64,000 nucleotides of DNA from Pictodentalium vernedei (GCA_031216915.1 CM062292.1:70312956-70376955), one strand, 5' to 3'. Shown: positions 32,554-44,784, numbered from the stretch's first letter. The notes: generated by a model from the letters alone, not told the origin. Translations and numbers: made by a program.

Positions 32554-33323
32554 TATAAGACATAAAATGAAACTTCTGTGATGATCAGAAAAGGAAAGCA
32601 GAGTTTCTTCCACCCCCGCATAGTTCCGACACCAGAGAGAGAATATCGACAATTTTACTGTTTATGTGCAGTCAGTGTTCAATGAGAGCATAAATTTGAT
32701 ATTTATTAATATAGCTATATTTCATCTTTGCAAATAGATATAAAATAATTAGCCAAGTATTCCCGTTTGTCCGTCAATAATATGGAGACAGTGCCCGCAT
32801 GCCCACGAACAGACAAATCGCGTGGTATTCGTTTTTTCGTCTTTATACAGACATGATCATAGTTCATCTCCGGCAGCAAACAATCCTGCCAGACCAAAAT
32901 GAAGTAAGGAACAAAATATTTTTCTTTGCCAATAGCAGCAGAAAAGTAATATATCCCCTCCACTTTACGTCATCTCGATTTGAGTTAAGATTACACATTC
33001 TCCATAGGTGAGAGTCCAGGGTCTTCCTCGCGGAAAGAAATAACTTCTAGTAAGAAAAGGGTACTTTTCAAAGGCGAAAGTACACCATCAATGCAGGAGT
33101 AACCCCAGCAACATGACCAAGAAATATCAGGTTTGAAGTAGATTCAATTTTAGGAACCAAAGGCATGAATGAATATAAGGTTTACTTTTTCAGGAAAAGC
33201 GGGAAGGGGTCTTGCAAACCCCCATCCGTGACTACACTGTAGCATACAGTGTACTGAATGCATTTCTGTTTCCATAGCATTATATTAGTTACCCCTGTGA
33301 ATCCCAGGTAGTATAGAAAAGTA
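32554..33323. other. No recognisable gene
   Basis: An 82-codon minus frame (32963-32715) is open in both duplication units (44424-44176), but so is much non-coding sequence; no motif. Confidence 0.35.
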
Positions 33324-33601
33324 CATTGGTTCGGAAACTGTTACATCCCGAGGCACAACTGAAGGGTGTATCGGTTTTCATACCAGTTTAAATTTCAATA
33401 CACCCTGGAGTAGAGACCAACCGTGTCTACTCCATGCTGTATGGAAATTTACACTGGAATTTTTTTACCACTGTAAATCCCAAAACACCCGGGAGTAACA
33501 ACCAACCGTGTCTACTCCAGGGTGTACGGGACGTTACACTGGTATGAAAACCGGTACACCCTTCGGTTCTGCCTCAGGGTGTAGCAGTTTCCGAACCAAT
33601 G
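33324..33601. mobile_element. 278 bp TA-flanked foldback with two nested hairpins (unit A)
   Basis: Ends CATTGGTTCGGAAACTG and complement with arms of about 75 bases. Each half has its own hairpin built on the same motif (GGAGTAGAGACCAACCGTGT / GGAGTAACAACCAACCGTGT with CTACTCCA). TA on both flanks. Confidence 0.75.
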
Positions 33602-34341
33602 TAAATTTCCCGGAGTATAAAGTACATTTTTCCTGACAAACTCCCTCCACTATTAAGGGGATTTCAAGTTAGTAGAAGGGGCATTGACCCTATTACATTT
33701 CCATTGACAGACCCCGTCGAACAAAAAAGGATTGGTATAATCTGTATTCATTTCCATGGAGGGTATACCAAAGATACTTCAACCTTTTAATAAAAGGTAA
33801 TTTGGAAATTTTTCTATATCATTTTATTGTAGAAGAATTTCGTCCTTTTGACTGCATGTATATAGCGTGTTCAAACTTGCTCTTCGAATTTGGGCAAGGT
33901 GAAGCTTCGAGAGTCAATTGGATTCGATATTCCTTCGCTGATTGGAATTGGTGACAAATCCGTTGTGTTATTCGGAAAGAATTTGGTTCGCTGTAAAATT
34001 CTAAAAGATTCTTTGTTTCTCATTTAATATCTCGGCGATCGAAGCTGAGACCAGGATTGCCTTCCCAGTGTACCAGCCTGTTACCGGCGTACCTTTGCAC
34101 TTCACTTTGTACCCAACTAGTCAGTAGAAACAGTTGGCTTCATATTGATGTTGACTGAATGCAACAGCGAAGTACATGCATGTTTTATTTAATGCCACGT
34201 TGTATATATAGAAGGGGAGATAATTATCAACAATCAACACCCCAGTGAGATTCAACTCTTAATTTCGATTCGATGTGAAAATCTTTTTACACCTTGATTA
34301 CCTATTCTACTATATATAAAAAGCCTACGACTGTAATTTTA

Positions 34342-34914
34342 GCTTTATACACCAACCGCAGCGAACACGCGTGTCTGTGTTGAACACGCAAGCAATGGTA
34401 TTTAAGTAGTTACAATTTACACCTAGAGTGGAACTACATCCAAGTTGACCTTTGTTGGCGTCGACCGAATGCAAACTTGTCTAAATTTATCGTTCGTTAC
34501 CTCGGGAAGAGTGAAATGAAAGCGGCAATTATTTATTACGTTTTTAAATGCGTTTACCTCATAAGATACCAAAGGTAAACAAACATGCGTTGTCTTATAT
34601 TAATAAAGTATCCATAGCTCAAAATAGTATAGTATGTTATTATGTTTTTAAAATGAAAAAGGCCTCGTGATTTGCGCGTTTCTTTTTCCATTTCGTTTCG
34701 GCGATAACATTGACATCGTAAGTATCGTCCACCGGTGCTCATGTAAACAAGAACAGGGTCGCACGCGTGTTCGTCTGCTGCACAGAAACATCGAGAAAAA
34801 AACAGTAATAGAGACTCTTAATAATCTGACGATCATGGTATAAATAAAATATAACCAAAGTAGCTTGGTGTACCAAATGTTCACCACTTGTGGTGAACAT
34901 TTGGAACACCAAGC
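34342..34914. mobile_element. TA-flanked repeat, family GCTTTATACACC (unit A)
   Basis: Same ends as 14779; the right end is a perfect-stem palindrome TAGCTTGGTGTACCAAATGT and near-complement closing on CACCACTTGTGGTG. Confidence 0.6.
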
Positions 34915-35099
34915 TACTATGGGTATATTCAATATGTCTGATTCGATTCGAGATTAGATCCAAGCTAAACAGTTCATGATTCGCAGGGCCCTACTACCAA
35001 TTAGACATGCCTTTATGTGTATGAGAATTAGATATTAGTCATCGCTGACTGATCTTGTCATGAAAATCGACATTCGATAAATTTATCTCCCCTTACATT

Positions 35100-35774
35100 A
35101 TCAGACGGCCACGAAAGGTCCGGTTAAGAAGCATGTAAATTGTTGTGAAAACACCTATGACCTCAGTAGAAAATAAAGCGAAGTTTCCTTTTATTACTTG
35201 TAATAAGTGAAAACAACAGACAGCCATCGAACCTCTGTGTTCAACGTGTAAATGAATTGATAAAATATGTTCAAGGCCATCGCAGACATTTCTGAAGCAT
35301 GCGTTCTGAGTAAAAATCTAAAAAAAAAAAATCGTCAATTTCCGATTTTACTTGTTTGCTGCGTACATGGAATTTTAGACTGAGTACGAACCAAGGATTG
35401 TATTTGTTAGTTTGGCCCCATACTGGCCAATCTGAAAGTTCGTCTCTTTAAGCATAAAAGTATCCACGTGTTCTCTGTTGACGTCTGTACTGTTTTAAGT
35501 GGGCATCGCGCAGACTTGAATTCGGAATTATCTTGTGACAGTGATAAACTTCTTTCATTTTTCTCTCTTGCAAAGCCATTCTCAAGTATGAGAGGCAATC
35601 AGTTTTCTGAGGAATTTACCCGCAGTTGGGTTTATTCGAGGGAAGAGAAACTATGTCACTGCGTTCAATCAATATATGGCAAATGCGCCAACAAATTCTT
35701 AAATTTTTGCGTTGGCCATCACACCCATGGTCTGAAAATTTAAACAAAGTCTTGTTTACTGCAATGGTTCAACC
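35100..35774. other. No assigned function; shared by both units
   Basis: Holds a half copy of the 17971 repeat (35175-35225) and a 91-codon plus frame (35468-35743), nearly identical in unit B (46876-47151). Flanking non-coding DNA is equally conserved, so the frame is not evidence of a gene. Confidence 0.35.
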
Positions 35775-36185
35775 ACGCCATTAAATTTTTAAGACCACTA
35801 TCCTCGTTTTTAAATGAACAAAAAATCAAAGTTCGTGTTAATGAAATTTCCAGTGATGTACTTCTCAGAGCCGGCACTCCTCAGAGGCCAGTGCCAATAA
35901 AACGACTAAAAGAATCTATCTGCTCAAAATGCTACGCGGCACCTTGTGGGGTTCAAATGAAGTAGTCCTCCTAAAACTATAGGGGCATTGGTGCGCCCCC
36001 TTACTTGAGTACGGGGCACTCGTTCTCAACGAAATGAACAAAGCCAACACCTTAAAACACCAGAGAGTCCAAAACCAAGCGTTCCGTATCGCCCTCCCCT
36101 CCCGCTTCTACACACACCCATCACACTCCTCCACGAAAGACCTGACTTTGATACTGTTAAAGACCGTCTTGAAATAATCGGCACA
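35775..36185 (+). pseudogene. Non-LTR reverse transcriptase scrap (unit A)
   Basis: FLNEQKIKVRVNEISSDVLL then RAGTPQ (RT motif of the AGVPQG type, 35805-35890); an internal loss; then APLLEYGALVLNEMNKANT and QNQAFRIALPSRF (35995-36100), the post-RT region. Heavily decayed. Confidence 0.6.
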
Positions 36186-36526
36186 GGTTGATTTCTGACC
36201 ACTTCCGATTTTGGAGTGTAGGTCTCTCCGCAATACCAGCCACACCGCTCTATTATATCAATTCCAACTGTAACCCCTCCTCCATGTCCCGAGGAGACCA
36301 AATGTCAACTACTTGAGACGGGTTAATGGGGAAAGGCATGACTCTACGTCATTTTATCTATTTTATTACTTTCCAAAGTGTGATTTATTGGGATTTCCAG
36401 GTTTGATTATAAATGATAACTTCACAAGTGAATTATGCAGTCAACGATTGGGTCCAAGTATCCGTGCGCGCAAACGATGACGCTTTGCCGTTGGTGTAAT
36501 GGGGACTTCATTGTTTTTTTGTTTTT

Positions 36527-36775
36527 TTAACCCGTAACCTAACATGAAAAGCAGACGACACTTGCAAAAACAAATTCTTGAATAACTATTATTTTCACTT
36601 TTTGTCTCAAAAACATAGGTTATGACCCCTTTGGAATGAGCTGGACGAGCTCGTTCCAATGAGGGGTCATAACCTATGTTTTAAAGATAAAACATGAAAA
36701 AGTAATGAAAATTAATTGGCGATTTTTGAGAATAGCGTTGGCCGGTTTTTGCCGTAACTTTAGGTAAAGGGTTAA
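36527..36775. mobile_element. TTAA-type hairpin MITE, family 1 (unit A)
   Basis: TTAACCCGTAACCTAACATG to TTTAGGTAAAGGGTTAA, inserted in the opposite orientation to 13419. The left arm is damaged (CCCCTTTGGAATGAG against CTCGTTCCAATGAGGGG). Confidence 0.8.
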
Positions 36776-36812
36776 ATCATATAATTATCGTTAATAATGA
36801 AAGGTAATAAAC

Positions 36813-36973
36813 AGAGTAATTGCTTGACTGGACTGGTTCCGTGAAATAATTCATTCGAGGCGAGGGACTATATTGTAAAACACTCGTGCGCATTCGCGCA
36901 CTCGTGTTTGTACAACGTCCCTCACCTCTCATGAATTATTTCACGCAACCAGTCCAGTCAAGCGATTACTCTC
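36813..36973. repeat. Long hairpin, 160 bp (unit A)
   Basis: GAGTAATTGCTTGACTGGAC and complement; arms of ~75 bases with few mismatches, loop around GTGCGCATTCGCGCAC, itself palindromic. Confidence 0.7.
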
Positions 36974-37790
36974 TATTTCAAACTCTTCGACTGACTCACA
37001 GAAAGCAGCAGACATCGATGACAATGTTTCAAGACAATAGAGTAAAGTAACAACACGAAAAACTCCGATGACCAACGCACCAACACTATCCAACTATCCA
37101 CAGAACAGAGACAGAAGAGCCCGAGGCAGACATTACTTGCCCAAGACGGCTCCAACAAATGATCGATCATAAGAGAAGACTAAACTTTCCTGAAGATACC
37201 ACGGTAACACCAGACCATGGTGACATCGCCTAAACTCAATTATCACTTTACACAATCAGCATCTTTTCTCACTTAACAGTTATGGAATCACTCTAACCGT
37301 TATGAATTTTCTCATCCTTCTCGCCATCCACGAAGGTGATGGTCCACCCCACCCCATGGGTCCTGTGTCTCCCTGTGGACTTTTTTGTAAACATTCTCAG
37401 AACGCACTATAGTCCCCGCCAAGTAGGTTAACTAACAGGCCTGTCCCAGAACCATGGATCTTTTGATGATACCCTGAAAGGTGCCTTTTTGTACAAGTGA
37501 TCAACCGAATCCGCTCTTCCTTGAACACCCGGGTCAACCCAGGGCAGACTATACTTGCCAAGGACGGCTCCAACTATAAAATTACTGACCTAAGTGGCAG
37601 ACTATACTTGCCTGGAAGTCCATCATCAGAACCCTTCTTCCTCACACTTTCCTCCTCTGCTGCGACGGGTCATGATGACGATTTGCGATAAATTTGTGAA
37701 ATTTCTTAAAACTGAAACGTTAAAGTAGAGTCTTGTCCCATAAGGTCCCTGGGCGCATTAGGCGCGAGAAACCATTGATTGTGCTCTACA
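36974..37790. other. No assigned function; shared by both units
   Basis: AT-balanced DNA with CAGACTATACTTGCC repeated at 37547 and 37601. Its unit B partner is 48359-49200. No convincing coding frame. Confidence 0.3.
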
Positions 37791-37799
37791 ATGGTTAGA

Positions 37800-38115
37800 G
37801 GTAAACACTGAGATACCAACAAAAACATCCTACTAAAACTCTACAAATCATTCATCAGACTAATCCTCAAACACGGAACAAATATCTCAGCAAAACAAAC
37901 TTAAGCGTGCTCAAATTTCTCCGAGCCAAACCTAGAACCTAAACCCCAGCTCTACATGCATGGGCTGACATCGATATGATTGAAACGCGGTTAAAAATAT
38001 CGTGGATAAAATTCTCAGTGGAGTTCATTTCGAAATTAAATGAGTACCGTAGTGATAACCTAAAGGTATACAATTTATAAATAATCTGCCAAAGCCAACA
38101 AACCTCAGTTCTGCC
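37800..38115 (+). pseudogene. LINE fragment at the end of unit A
   Basis: NKNILLKLYKSFIRLIL-type residues near 37818-37870 match the post-RT region of LINEs; the following frames are shifted. Unit A cuts off at 38115, while the partner in unit B continues further. Confidence 0.5.
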
Positions 38116-38292
38116 TGTCTTCAACCAATGCTAACCCTGCTTGTGTGGAGTTGGTATGCTGGGGAGCTGACAGTTGCTCGCCGTTGCTCGGTGGTTCTCT
38201 CCGGGTACTCCGGCTTCCACCACCCGTAAAACTGTCACGGTTAGCCATTGTGCAGAAATATGTGACCTTAAACACCAATAAATAAATAAATA
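38116..38292 (+). mobile_element. 5'-truncated SINE at the duplication junction
   Basis: TGTCTTCAACCAATGCTAAC to TTAAACACCAATAAATAAAT matches the 3' half of the 55.5 kb SINE. It lies exactly between the end of unit A and the start of unit B and is absent from the left edge of A and the right edge of B. Confidence 0.85.
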
Positions 38293-38519
38293 CTTTAGAT
38301 GGTCAACAACAATTTTAGGAAACATGTTGTGAAATGTAGTTACAAAAACAGTGGCGGCAAATACAGACAGACATGACAAGAAACAGCTGCGGATAGAAAC
38401 CCAATGCAGATCAGAAAGCAAATAGAGAATAATGTCCATATGTCTATATTCTTAAAAAAACAAATCTCTTTCAGATGTATTGGATTTAAGATGATGCACG
38501 GACCTAAAGTGAAAAAGTA

Positions 38520-38767
38520 TTAACCCTTTGCCCAACGCAGACGATATCAAAATTTATTATTTTAAATATCATTTTTAAAAGATTTTCAAACAATTTCAAC
38601 AAAACCATATCATGTGACCCCTCGTTTGAACGAGCGCGTCGAGCTCGTTCCAACGAGGGGTCACATGATATGGTTTTGTTGAAATTGTTTGAAAAATAAT
38701 ATTTTTCAACTGCTGAATTTGCATATTACGCGGACGGATACGAGCGATTCGTTAGGTAAAGGGTTAA
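38520..38767. mobile_element. TTAA-type hairpin MITE, family 2 (unit B)
   Basis: Partner of 27629 but with the full left part (TTATTTTAAATATC). Arms CGTTTG/CCAACG, one mismatch. Confidence 0.85.
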
Positions 38768-39329
38768 TCTAAATTAAGGTTCAAACAACACATAAAACAC
38801 TCCGTACAGAAACGAATAGAACATTGATACTTTTGTAAGAATGTTCCATCTTCAGTTTGATATTGGGGTGGAATTTGTTCAAATTTTCAAGAAACTCATT
38901 CAACCTTCTCGACAGACAAAGGCTCGTTTGAAAAATTCATTGAGTCTTAAATGGTGTTATGGTTTCATTTATTTCATAATATACACATGGAACTTAATAA
39001 AGCATCCTCTGGATTTTTTTCGCAGTGGTGATAATAGAAACTGTCATTACTTTCATGCTATCTTTAATATGGCCAAAAGTGATTGTTTGCGGAAAGAATG
39101 GTCTACTGACAAATGAAAGACAACACAATGATGAAAGTATGCAGTATTTTAATGGCGCCAATTACACATATCTGTCACTAATGTTTTAGATGGAAGAATG
39201 TTCCCTCGACAAGTATGGTGCCGGAACTGTCCATGATGAAACAATGCCGGTAATTACAGACACAAAAATATAACTTGTGACCTCCTGAACACAACAGCAG
39301 GGTCTGACGTCAGTAGCTTGTTTTTCCAT

Positions 39330-40591
39330 CACGGGCCGGGATGACAGTCTGAACCCTCATCCTAATGCATCCAGTAGGCGCGTTCTGATACGGTCCAGAG
39401 GTAAGTGCTGCCACTCCTCTTACAATGCAGCATCCAAATCGGCCAGAGTCTGTACAGGCGGATTCCGTGTAAGCAAACGACGTCCCAGAAAGTCCCAGAT
39501 CTGTTCTAAGGGATTCAAATCGGGGCTCACTGCAGGCCAAGGTAGTGTTGTAATAACGTTGTTCTGGGGGAATGCTCTCATAGCATGGGAACGGCGTGGC
39601 CTTGCATTGCCGTCCATGAATACAAGACGAGTAGCCAACGGATGGTTGTCAAAATGAGGCACGAGACTTGGATTGAGAATGCCTCAGTTGTACTGATGAC
39701 CATTGACATTCCCACGTACAGTCACCATATCAAGTTTACAATCATGAGAGAGGCAGCCCCATGTCATTAATGATCCTCCACCATAAGGAATAATAGGTCT
39801 GATGTCCCCTGGCATGTAAGCAGTTTTTCTATGCTTCCAGCATGGGAACGATATGACCTTGCATTGTCGTCCATGAATACAAGGCGAGTGGCCAACGGAT
39901 GGTTGTCAAAATGAGGCTCGACAACCGGATTGATAATGTCCAGGATGTACTGATGACCATTCAGATTCCGACGTACAGTCACCATAGCAAGTTTACAATC
40001 ATGTGAGAGGCATCCCCAGATCATAACTGATCCCCCTCCTTAAGGAGCAGTTGGTCTGATGTTCCTGGGCACGTAAGCAGTATTCCCATGCTTCCGCACT
40101 CTCCTGCGACTATCTGTGACGTGAAGCAGGAACCTACTCTCGTATGACCAATGGACTCTCCCCCATGTCCTGAGACTCCAATGTCGTCGTGCCATACACC
40201 ACTCCAAACGATGTCTTTGATGATGATCAGACAGTGCTGGACGTTTGATGACCCTTCTGGACCTCATACCCAGTGCTTTGAGACGGTTTCAAACAGCTCT
40301 GTTGCACAAACGCCTGTTGAGGAGTCAAAGGCGTTTCAAACCCTCACTCGAAACAAAGAGTCCACGCCTAACTAGGCGTGCCAGACTCCGATCTTCTCGA
40401 GGAAAGGTCTTTCGGGGTTGTCCGGGCCTTGGTGAGTCCTTAACATCGTTGGTTTGTTGATTTTTGCGGACAAGTGTGCTGATGACAGAATGATTATAGC
40501 CAAGTTACCTTCCAATAGCTTTGAATGACATGCCTGTTACATGCATTCCAACGATTTGCCATCTTAGTGCCTCTGGCAGTCTCCTTGCCAT
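39330..40591 (-). pseudogene. Tc1-like transposase with internal duplication (unit B)
   Basis: Starts MARRLPEALRWQIVGMHV at 40591 with the helix-turn-helix MSFKAIGR; a frame break follows immediately. Later segments: RVIKRPALSDHHQRHRLEWC and VHWSYESRFLLHVTDSRRRV (40150-40090), where the first Asp is Tyr as in unit A but Glu is kept; MIWGCLSHDCKLAMVTVRRN (40024); HPLATRLVFMDDNARSYRSH. A second version of this last block follows at 39662 (LVFMDGNARPRRSHAMRAF, second Asp changed to Gly), then WPAVSPDLNPLEQIWDFLGR. The doubled block (39586-39841 and 39842-40097) differs by about a tenth of its bases. Not functional. Confidence 0.8.
39586..40097. repeat. 256 bp duplication inside the unit B transposase
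   Basis: CATGGGAACGGCGTGGCCTT at 39586 and CATGGGAACGATATGACCTT at 39842 begin two diverged copies in tandem, each ending near ATGCTTCC. Unit A has one copy only. Confidence 0.75.
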
Positions 40592-41048
40592 TTCAACGTT
40601 TACTGCTAAAATAAGTGATAAATTTTCTTGTTTGATATCCAGATATTGCATGTTGATGATAGTATTGTTTGTGACATTCGTGTGTAGCACGCTTCACGTG
40701 GACGAGGGGAAGTGTTTGGGCAACGCTATCAACCAGAAGCATCATGTTTCACAAGATGAAATGTACTGCAAGACATGGCAATCATTAAAACGTAATAATC
40801 AGTAACAGCAACTTCACTGTCATGACACATTTCAGGGGATGCTTAATTAAATTCCAGGTATATATAAACTAGCAGAAAAAAGAACCGCAAGTGTTTTCTG
40901 TGGTAAATATTTCAAATGTATGATGGAGGATTATTTCATTGTTTGAATTTTGATGTTATGTCTTCATTACTGATTAAATTGTGTCAAGTTTTGTTGCCTT
41001 AGCACAGACGGTGTTTGCATGGATGGCGTTCAAATGTGAGGCCCTTAC

Positions 41049-42062
41049 GCCATTTCCTGATCAAAATCAATAGCGGGTGTGCCCACTCCGGGCTTCAGTC
41101 GCTGCTCTACCATTGACCCTATCATGTTGTTTATGGTCCTTTATGGGATGTTATTCCACTCCTGAAGAAGGGCCTGCGTGAGCTGAGCGACGTTGTTTGG
41201 GATGCTGAAACGCTTCCTGGCCCTCCTGTCCAGCTCGTCTCACAAATGCTCGATCGGGGACAAATCTTGACTCTATGATGCCACATCGAGAACTGGAACA
41301 TTGTTTTGGTTGAGGAAGTCACAACAAACCCTAGCAACGTGCGGTCTCGCATTACCCTGCTGCATTGTAAGGTCACGCGCATGAATAAGTGGAAGGACGT
41401 GAGGCATGAGGGCCTAATCTCGATATTTTACGGCTATAAGATTGCCCCGAATGACCACGAGATGTGTTTTCACGCCATGAGAAATTCCCCCGAACCATAA
41501 GAGACCCTTTCCCGAATCTGTCGTTTTCCTTAACGCACGCGCCAGACCATCGCTCACCTCGACGTCGATACCAACATTGTCGTCCATCTGAACTGTAAAG
41601 CGTGAACCGATACTCGTCAGTGAATAATACACGTCTCCACTGGGCCAAGTGAAACTGATTTGGGGCATGTTCCCGCAACCATTGCAATCGACGTTGACGC
41701 GCATGGGTGTTAATTTCAGACCAACGTAGGGATGTCGGGACCTTAAATTGAACTCCCGCAACCGATTCCTAAATGTTCTTCGATAAACGCGGTGACTATG
41801 AGTGCCTACAACCTGACTCGTCGTCTCCGTCGCCGTCTGAAATCAGTTTCGGTGGTGTGAGAGACATATGCCTCTATCTTGACGTGGCGCAGGGACGTCC
41901 GCTCCTGAGACGGTCAGTTAATCTTGGTGCGGCTCTGAGACGCCCAACTAAACGAGCTATCATGGACACCAAATTTCTGAGCGACGAGACGTTGCGATTG
42001 GCCCTGCATAATTAGAGCAATAGCCCCCACCCCTATCAACTTCGGACATTCGTAGCATTTTG
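41049..42062 (-). pseudogene. Second Tc1-like transposase (unit B)
   Basis: Partner of 29843-30860. Kept blocks: MSEVDRG, LIMQGQSQRLVAQKFGVHDS, LAQWRRVLFTDEYRFTLYSS (41640-41580, first Asp kept), CVKENDRFGKGSL, HGVKTHLVVIRGNLIAVKYR. Better preserved around the first Asp than unit A; still broken by frame changes. Confidence 0.75.
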
Positions 42063-42349
42063 CTTTCCAATCGAGTTGAAAGGAAATGTTTTGTAATCGA
42101 TGTGTGCTTTTCAAAACTTCGATTTGGTATGGTTTTCAAGCCCATAGCACGAGGGAGTGACCCGGATGCACGCTTCGTCGAAATATCTGTTGAAAGCATT
42201 CAGCTTCGCACTTGGTCATGGTTGACTGAATTTTAACCAAATACTCTTTAGACAGCACACTGGGGTAGCTATGCATCAAATGTTACTACATGTGGTCGAC
42301 GGATAGAAAAATTATATTACCAAAACTGAACTTGCGTTTCTGTTTTCTG

Positions 42350-43085
42350 TCAGTATATAAATTTATCATATGACTCGTCCGTTTTGTACACTTTAAAACA
42401 TTTGATATTTTGTGTTCGTATTAATCAGTGATAAATAAAGCCTTCCGTCAATTTCATTGGTCAATTTCAAAACTAAACCATTTGATTGGCTGAACAAAAT
42501 ACAACTATGCCACATTTTCATAATTTGCATAATTAGAGTTGGGAGCTTTCATTGGTCACTTTCAAAACTGGACAATTTGATTGGCTAAACAAAATACAAC
42601 TGGGTGACATTTGCATAATTTCAGTTGGGAGAATTTACATCTATTTAGGGTGGGTTATATTGTATTAATCCTTCATCTACCAGAAAACACCATTCATTTT
42701 TTTTATATTTTCACTTTTTGCTTCCAAAACATAGGTTATGCCCCCTCATTGGAACGAGCTCGATGAGCTCGTTCCAATGAAGGGTCATAACCTATGATTT
42801 GGAAGCAAAAAATGAAAATTTTTAGTTATACGAGGATGTTTTTTCCAAGTGCCGTCTGCAACTCAAGTTAAGTGATGGGTTAAAAAGTCATACTAAGTGG
42901 CTAATTTTTGCGTGTGTGTGTCATATGATAAATAGAATATGAAATGAGTGTTTTTCTCATATAATATTTATGAAACTCGTCCGAATTTTCCGTTTGGGCT
43001 CGCCAGAGGATCGCCAAATGGAAAATTCTTAAACTCGTTTCATAAATATTATATGAGAAAAACACTCATTCCATATCCTCTATAT
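42350..43085. mobile_element. Composite repeat with nested TTAA MITE (unit B)
   Basis: Partner of 31150-31715 but longer: it keeps CATTTGATTGGCTGAACAAA and a second AATTTGATTGGCTAAACAAA, as in the 9.66 kb copy, so the shorter unit A version is a deletion. The hairpin loop CCGTTTGGGCTCGCCAGAGG is also retained. Confidence 0.6.
42665..42883. mobile_element. TTAA-type hairpin MITE, family 3 (unit B)
   Basis: TTAATCCTTCATCTACC to GTTAAGTGATGGGTTAA; arms CATTGG/CCAATG with a GAGCTCGATGAGCTC centre. Confidence 0.8.
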
Positions 43086-43273
43086 ATCAATTTGTCAAAA
43101 CTTTCGAAAAGGTTTATTTTTCTGCAGATTTGACAAATTTATATATATTCTTCTTTTTCATGGGAAGAATAAACATATACGTGTGATGACTTAATTGCAA
43201 ATGAAACGTATTTACTTCCAATTAACCCACACCCAACCCAAACACCGGCAACAAACGCGGTGTGATTAACTTA

Positions 43274-43391
43274 CACTCAAAATTCAGTTAACTTAAATCT
43301 ACGGGGCTAAGTGAATGTGAACCCATTTGGGTTCATATTCTCTCAACCCCGTCGATTTGGGTTAATTTTGAACTGTACTGATTTTAGAGTG
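43274..43391. mobile_element. TA-flanked MITE (unit B)
   Basis: Partner of 31825, 12 bases shorter through a loss in the left half; the right flanking TA is changed to CA. Confidence 0.7.
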
Positions 43392-43677
43392 CATTACGTA
43401 ATGCACATCACTCCCGAAGACTCGAATATTGTCATATAAATCTATCGTGGTATTAGCAAACGAAACATATTTGTTAAATATGTCCCTCTTTCTCATAAAG
43501 TATCATGTAATAATATAAATATTTCATTTACAAACTATATAATAATAGACCTTCACAATATTACTAAAATGGATATGAAAACATCATTTTTGTAAATTCA
43601 GGTTTTTAAGGGTTGTGATCTAGAAATTTTATTTGTGGAAAATCAATAGTATATCCCTCGCTTTGTAGACTGTTTTA

Positions 43678-43990
43678 CAGTTAAAACTAGAAGTCCTGTC
43701 ACGAACTGTGCGTTTATTTAGGCTTAATTGCGCGTAGGAATTGCACACGATTGTCATATCGAATGGCATCTAAAGCACGGCAGGTTCTCCTGGTAACTCA
43801 TAGTAAACACATGCAATGTTTTTGCCAATGGACCTCGGGTAACCCGGAGGTCCATTGGCTGGAACATTGCTTGTGCACATGCCATCTGTACAGAATATAA
43901 TAGCCTTACTATGGTCATAACGCGTAGATTAACGCACAGATCGACGTGCTATTTGTGCACATTCCATGACAGAACTTCTAGTTTTAACTG
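43678..43990. mobile_element. TA-flanked MITE, CAGTTAAAACTAGAAG family (unit B)
   Basis: Partner of 32241 with the same one-base bulge in the central stem. Confidence 0.8.
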
Positions 43991-44784
43991 TATAAGACAT
44001 AAAATGAAACTTCTGTGATGATCACATAAAATGAAACTTCTGTGATCAGAAAAGGAAAGCAGAGTTTCTTCCACCCCCGCATAGTTCCGACACCAGAGAG
44101 AGAATATCGACAATTTTACTGTTTATGTGCAGTCAGTGTTCAATGAGAGCATAAATTTGATATTTATTAATATAGCTATATTTCATCTTTGCAAATAGAT
44201 ATAAAATAATTAGCCAAGTATTCCCGTTTATCCGTCAATAATATGGAGACAGTGCCCGCATGCTCACGAACAGACAAATCACGTGGTATTCGTTTTTTCG
44301 TCTTTATACAGACATGATCATAGTTCATCTCCGACAGCAAACAATCCTGCCAGACCAAAATGAAGTAAGGAACAAAATATTTTTCTTTGCCAATAGCAGC
44401 AGAAAAGTAATATATCCCCTCCACTTTATGTAATCTCGATTTGAGTTAAGATTACACATTCTCCATAGGTGAGAGTCCAGGGTCTTCCTCGCGGAAAGAA
44501 ATAACTTCTCGTAACAAAAGGGTACTTTTCAAAGGCGAAAGTACACCATAAATGCAGGAGTAACCCCAGCAACATGACAAAGAAATATCAGGTTTGAAGT
44601 AGATTCAATTTTAGGAACCAAAGGCATGAATGAATATAAGGTTTGCTTTTTCAGGAAAAGCGGGAAGGGGTCACGCAAACCCCCATCCGTGACTACACTG
44701 TAGCATACAGTGTACTGAATGCATTTCTGTTTCCATAGCATTATATTAGTTACCCCTGTGAATCCCAGGTAGTATAGAAAAGTA
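43991..44784. other. No recognisable gene
   Basis: Partner of 32554-33323; contains a short tandem duplication (AAAATGAAACTTCTGTGATC) at about 44000-44045. Confidence 0.35.

Larger units (their letters stand above)
27403..38115. repeat. Tandem segmental duplication, unit A (10.7 kb)
   Basis: Homologous in the same orientation to 38293-49520 almost throughout. Matching points: 27436/38326, 31318/42665, 33324/44785, 36527/47933, 38115/49520. The offset grows from ~10.9 to ~11.46 kb and falls to ~11.4 kb because of indels. The unit mixes Tc1 transposons, MITEs and LINE fragments, so it is a duplicated chromosomal segment rather than one transposon. The left flank (to 27402) continues as non-duplicated sequence. 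Unit A has ~46 extra bases at 35233-35280. Confidence 0.9.
38983..40860 (-). mobile_element. Tc1-like transposon, family 1 (unit B)
   Basis: Ends ACATGGAACTTAATAAAGCA and complement of CCTGGAATTTAATTAAGCAT. About 270 bp longer than the unit A copy because of an internal duplication. Confidence 0.8.

Noticed and set aside
35468-35743. 91-codon frame nearly identical in both duplication units (also 46876-47151)
   Set aside because: Neighbouring non-coding DNA is just as conserved because the duplication is recent; no motif and no excess of synonymous change can be shown.
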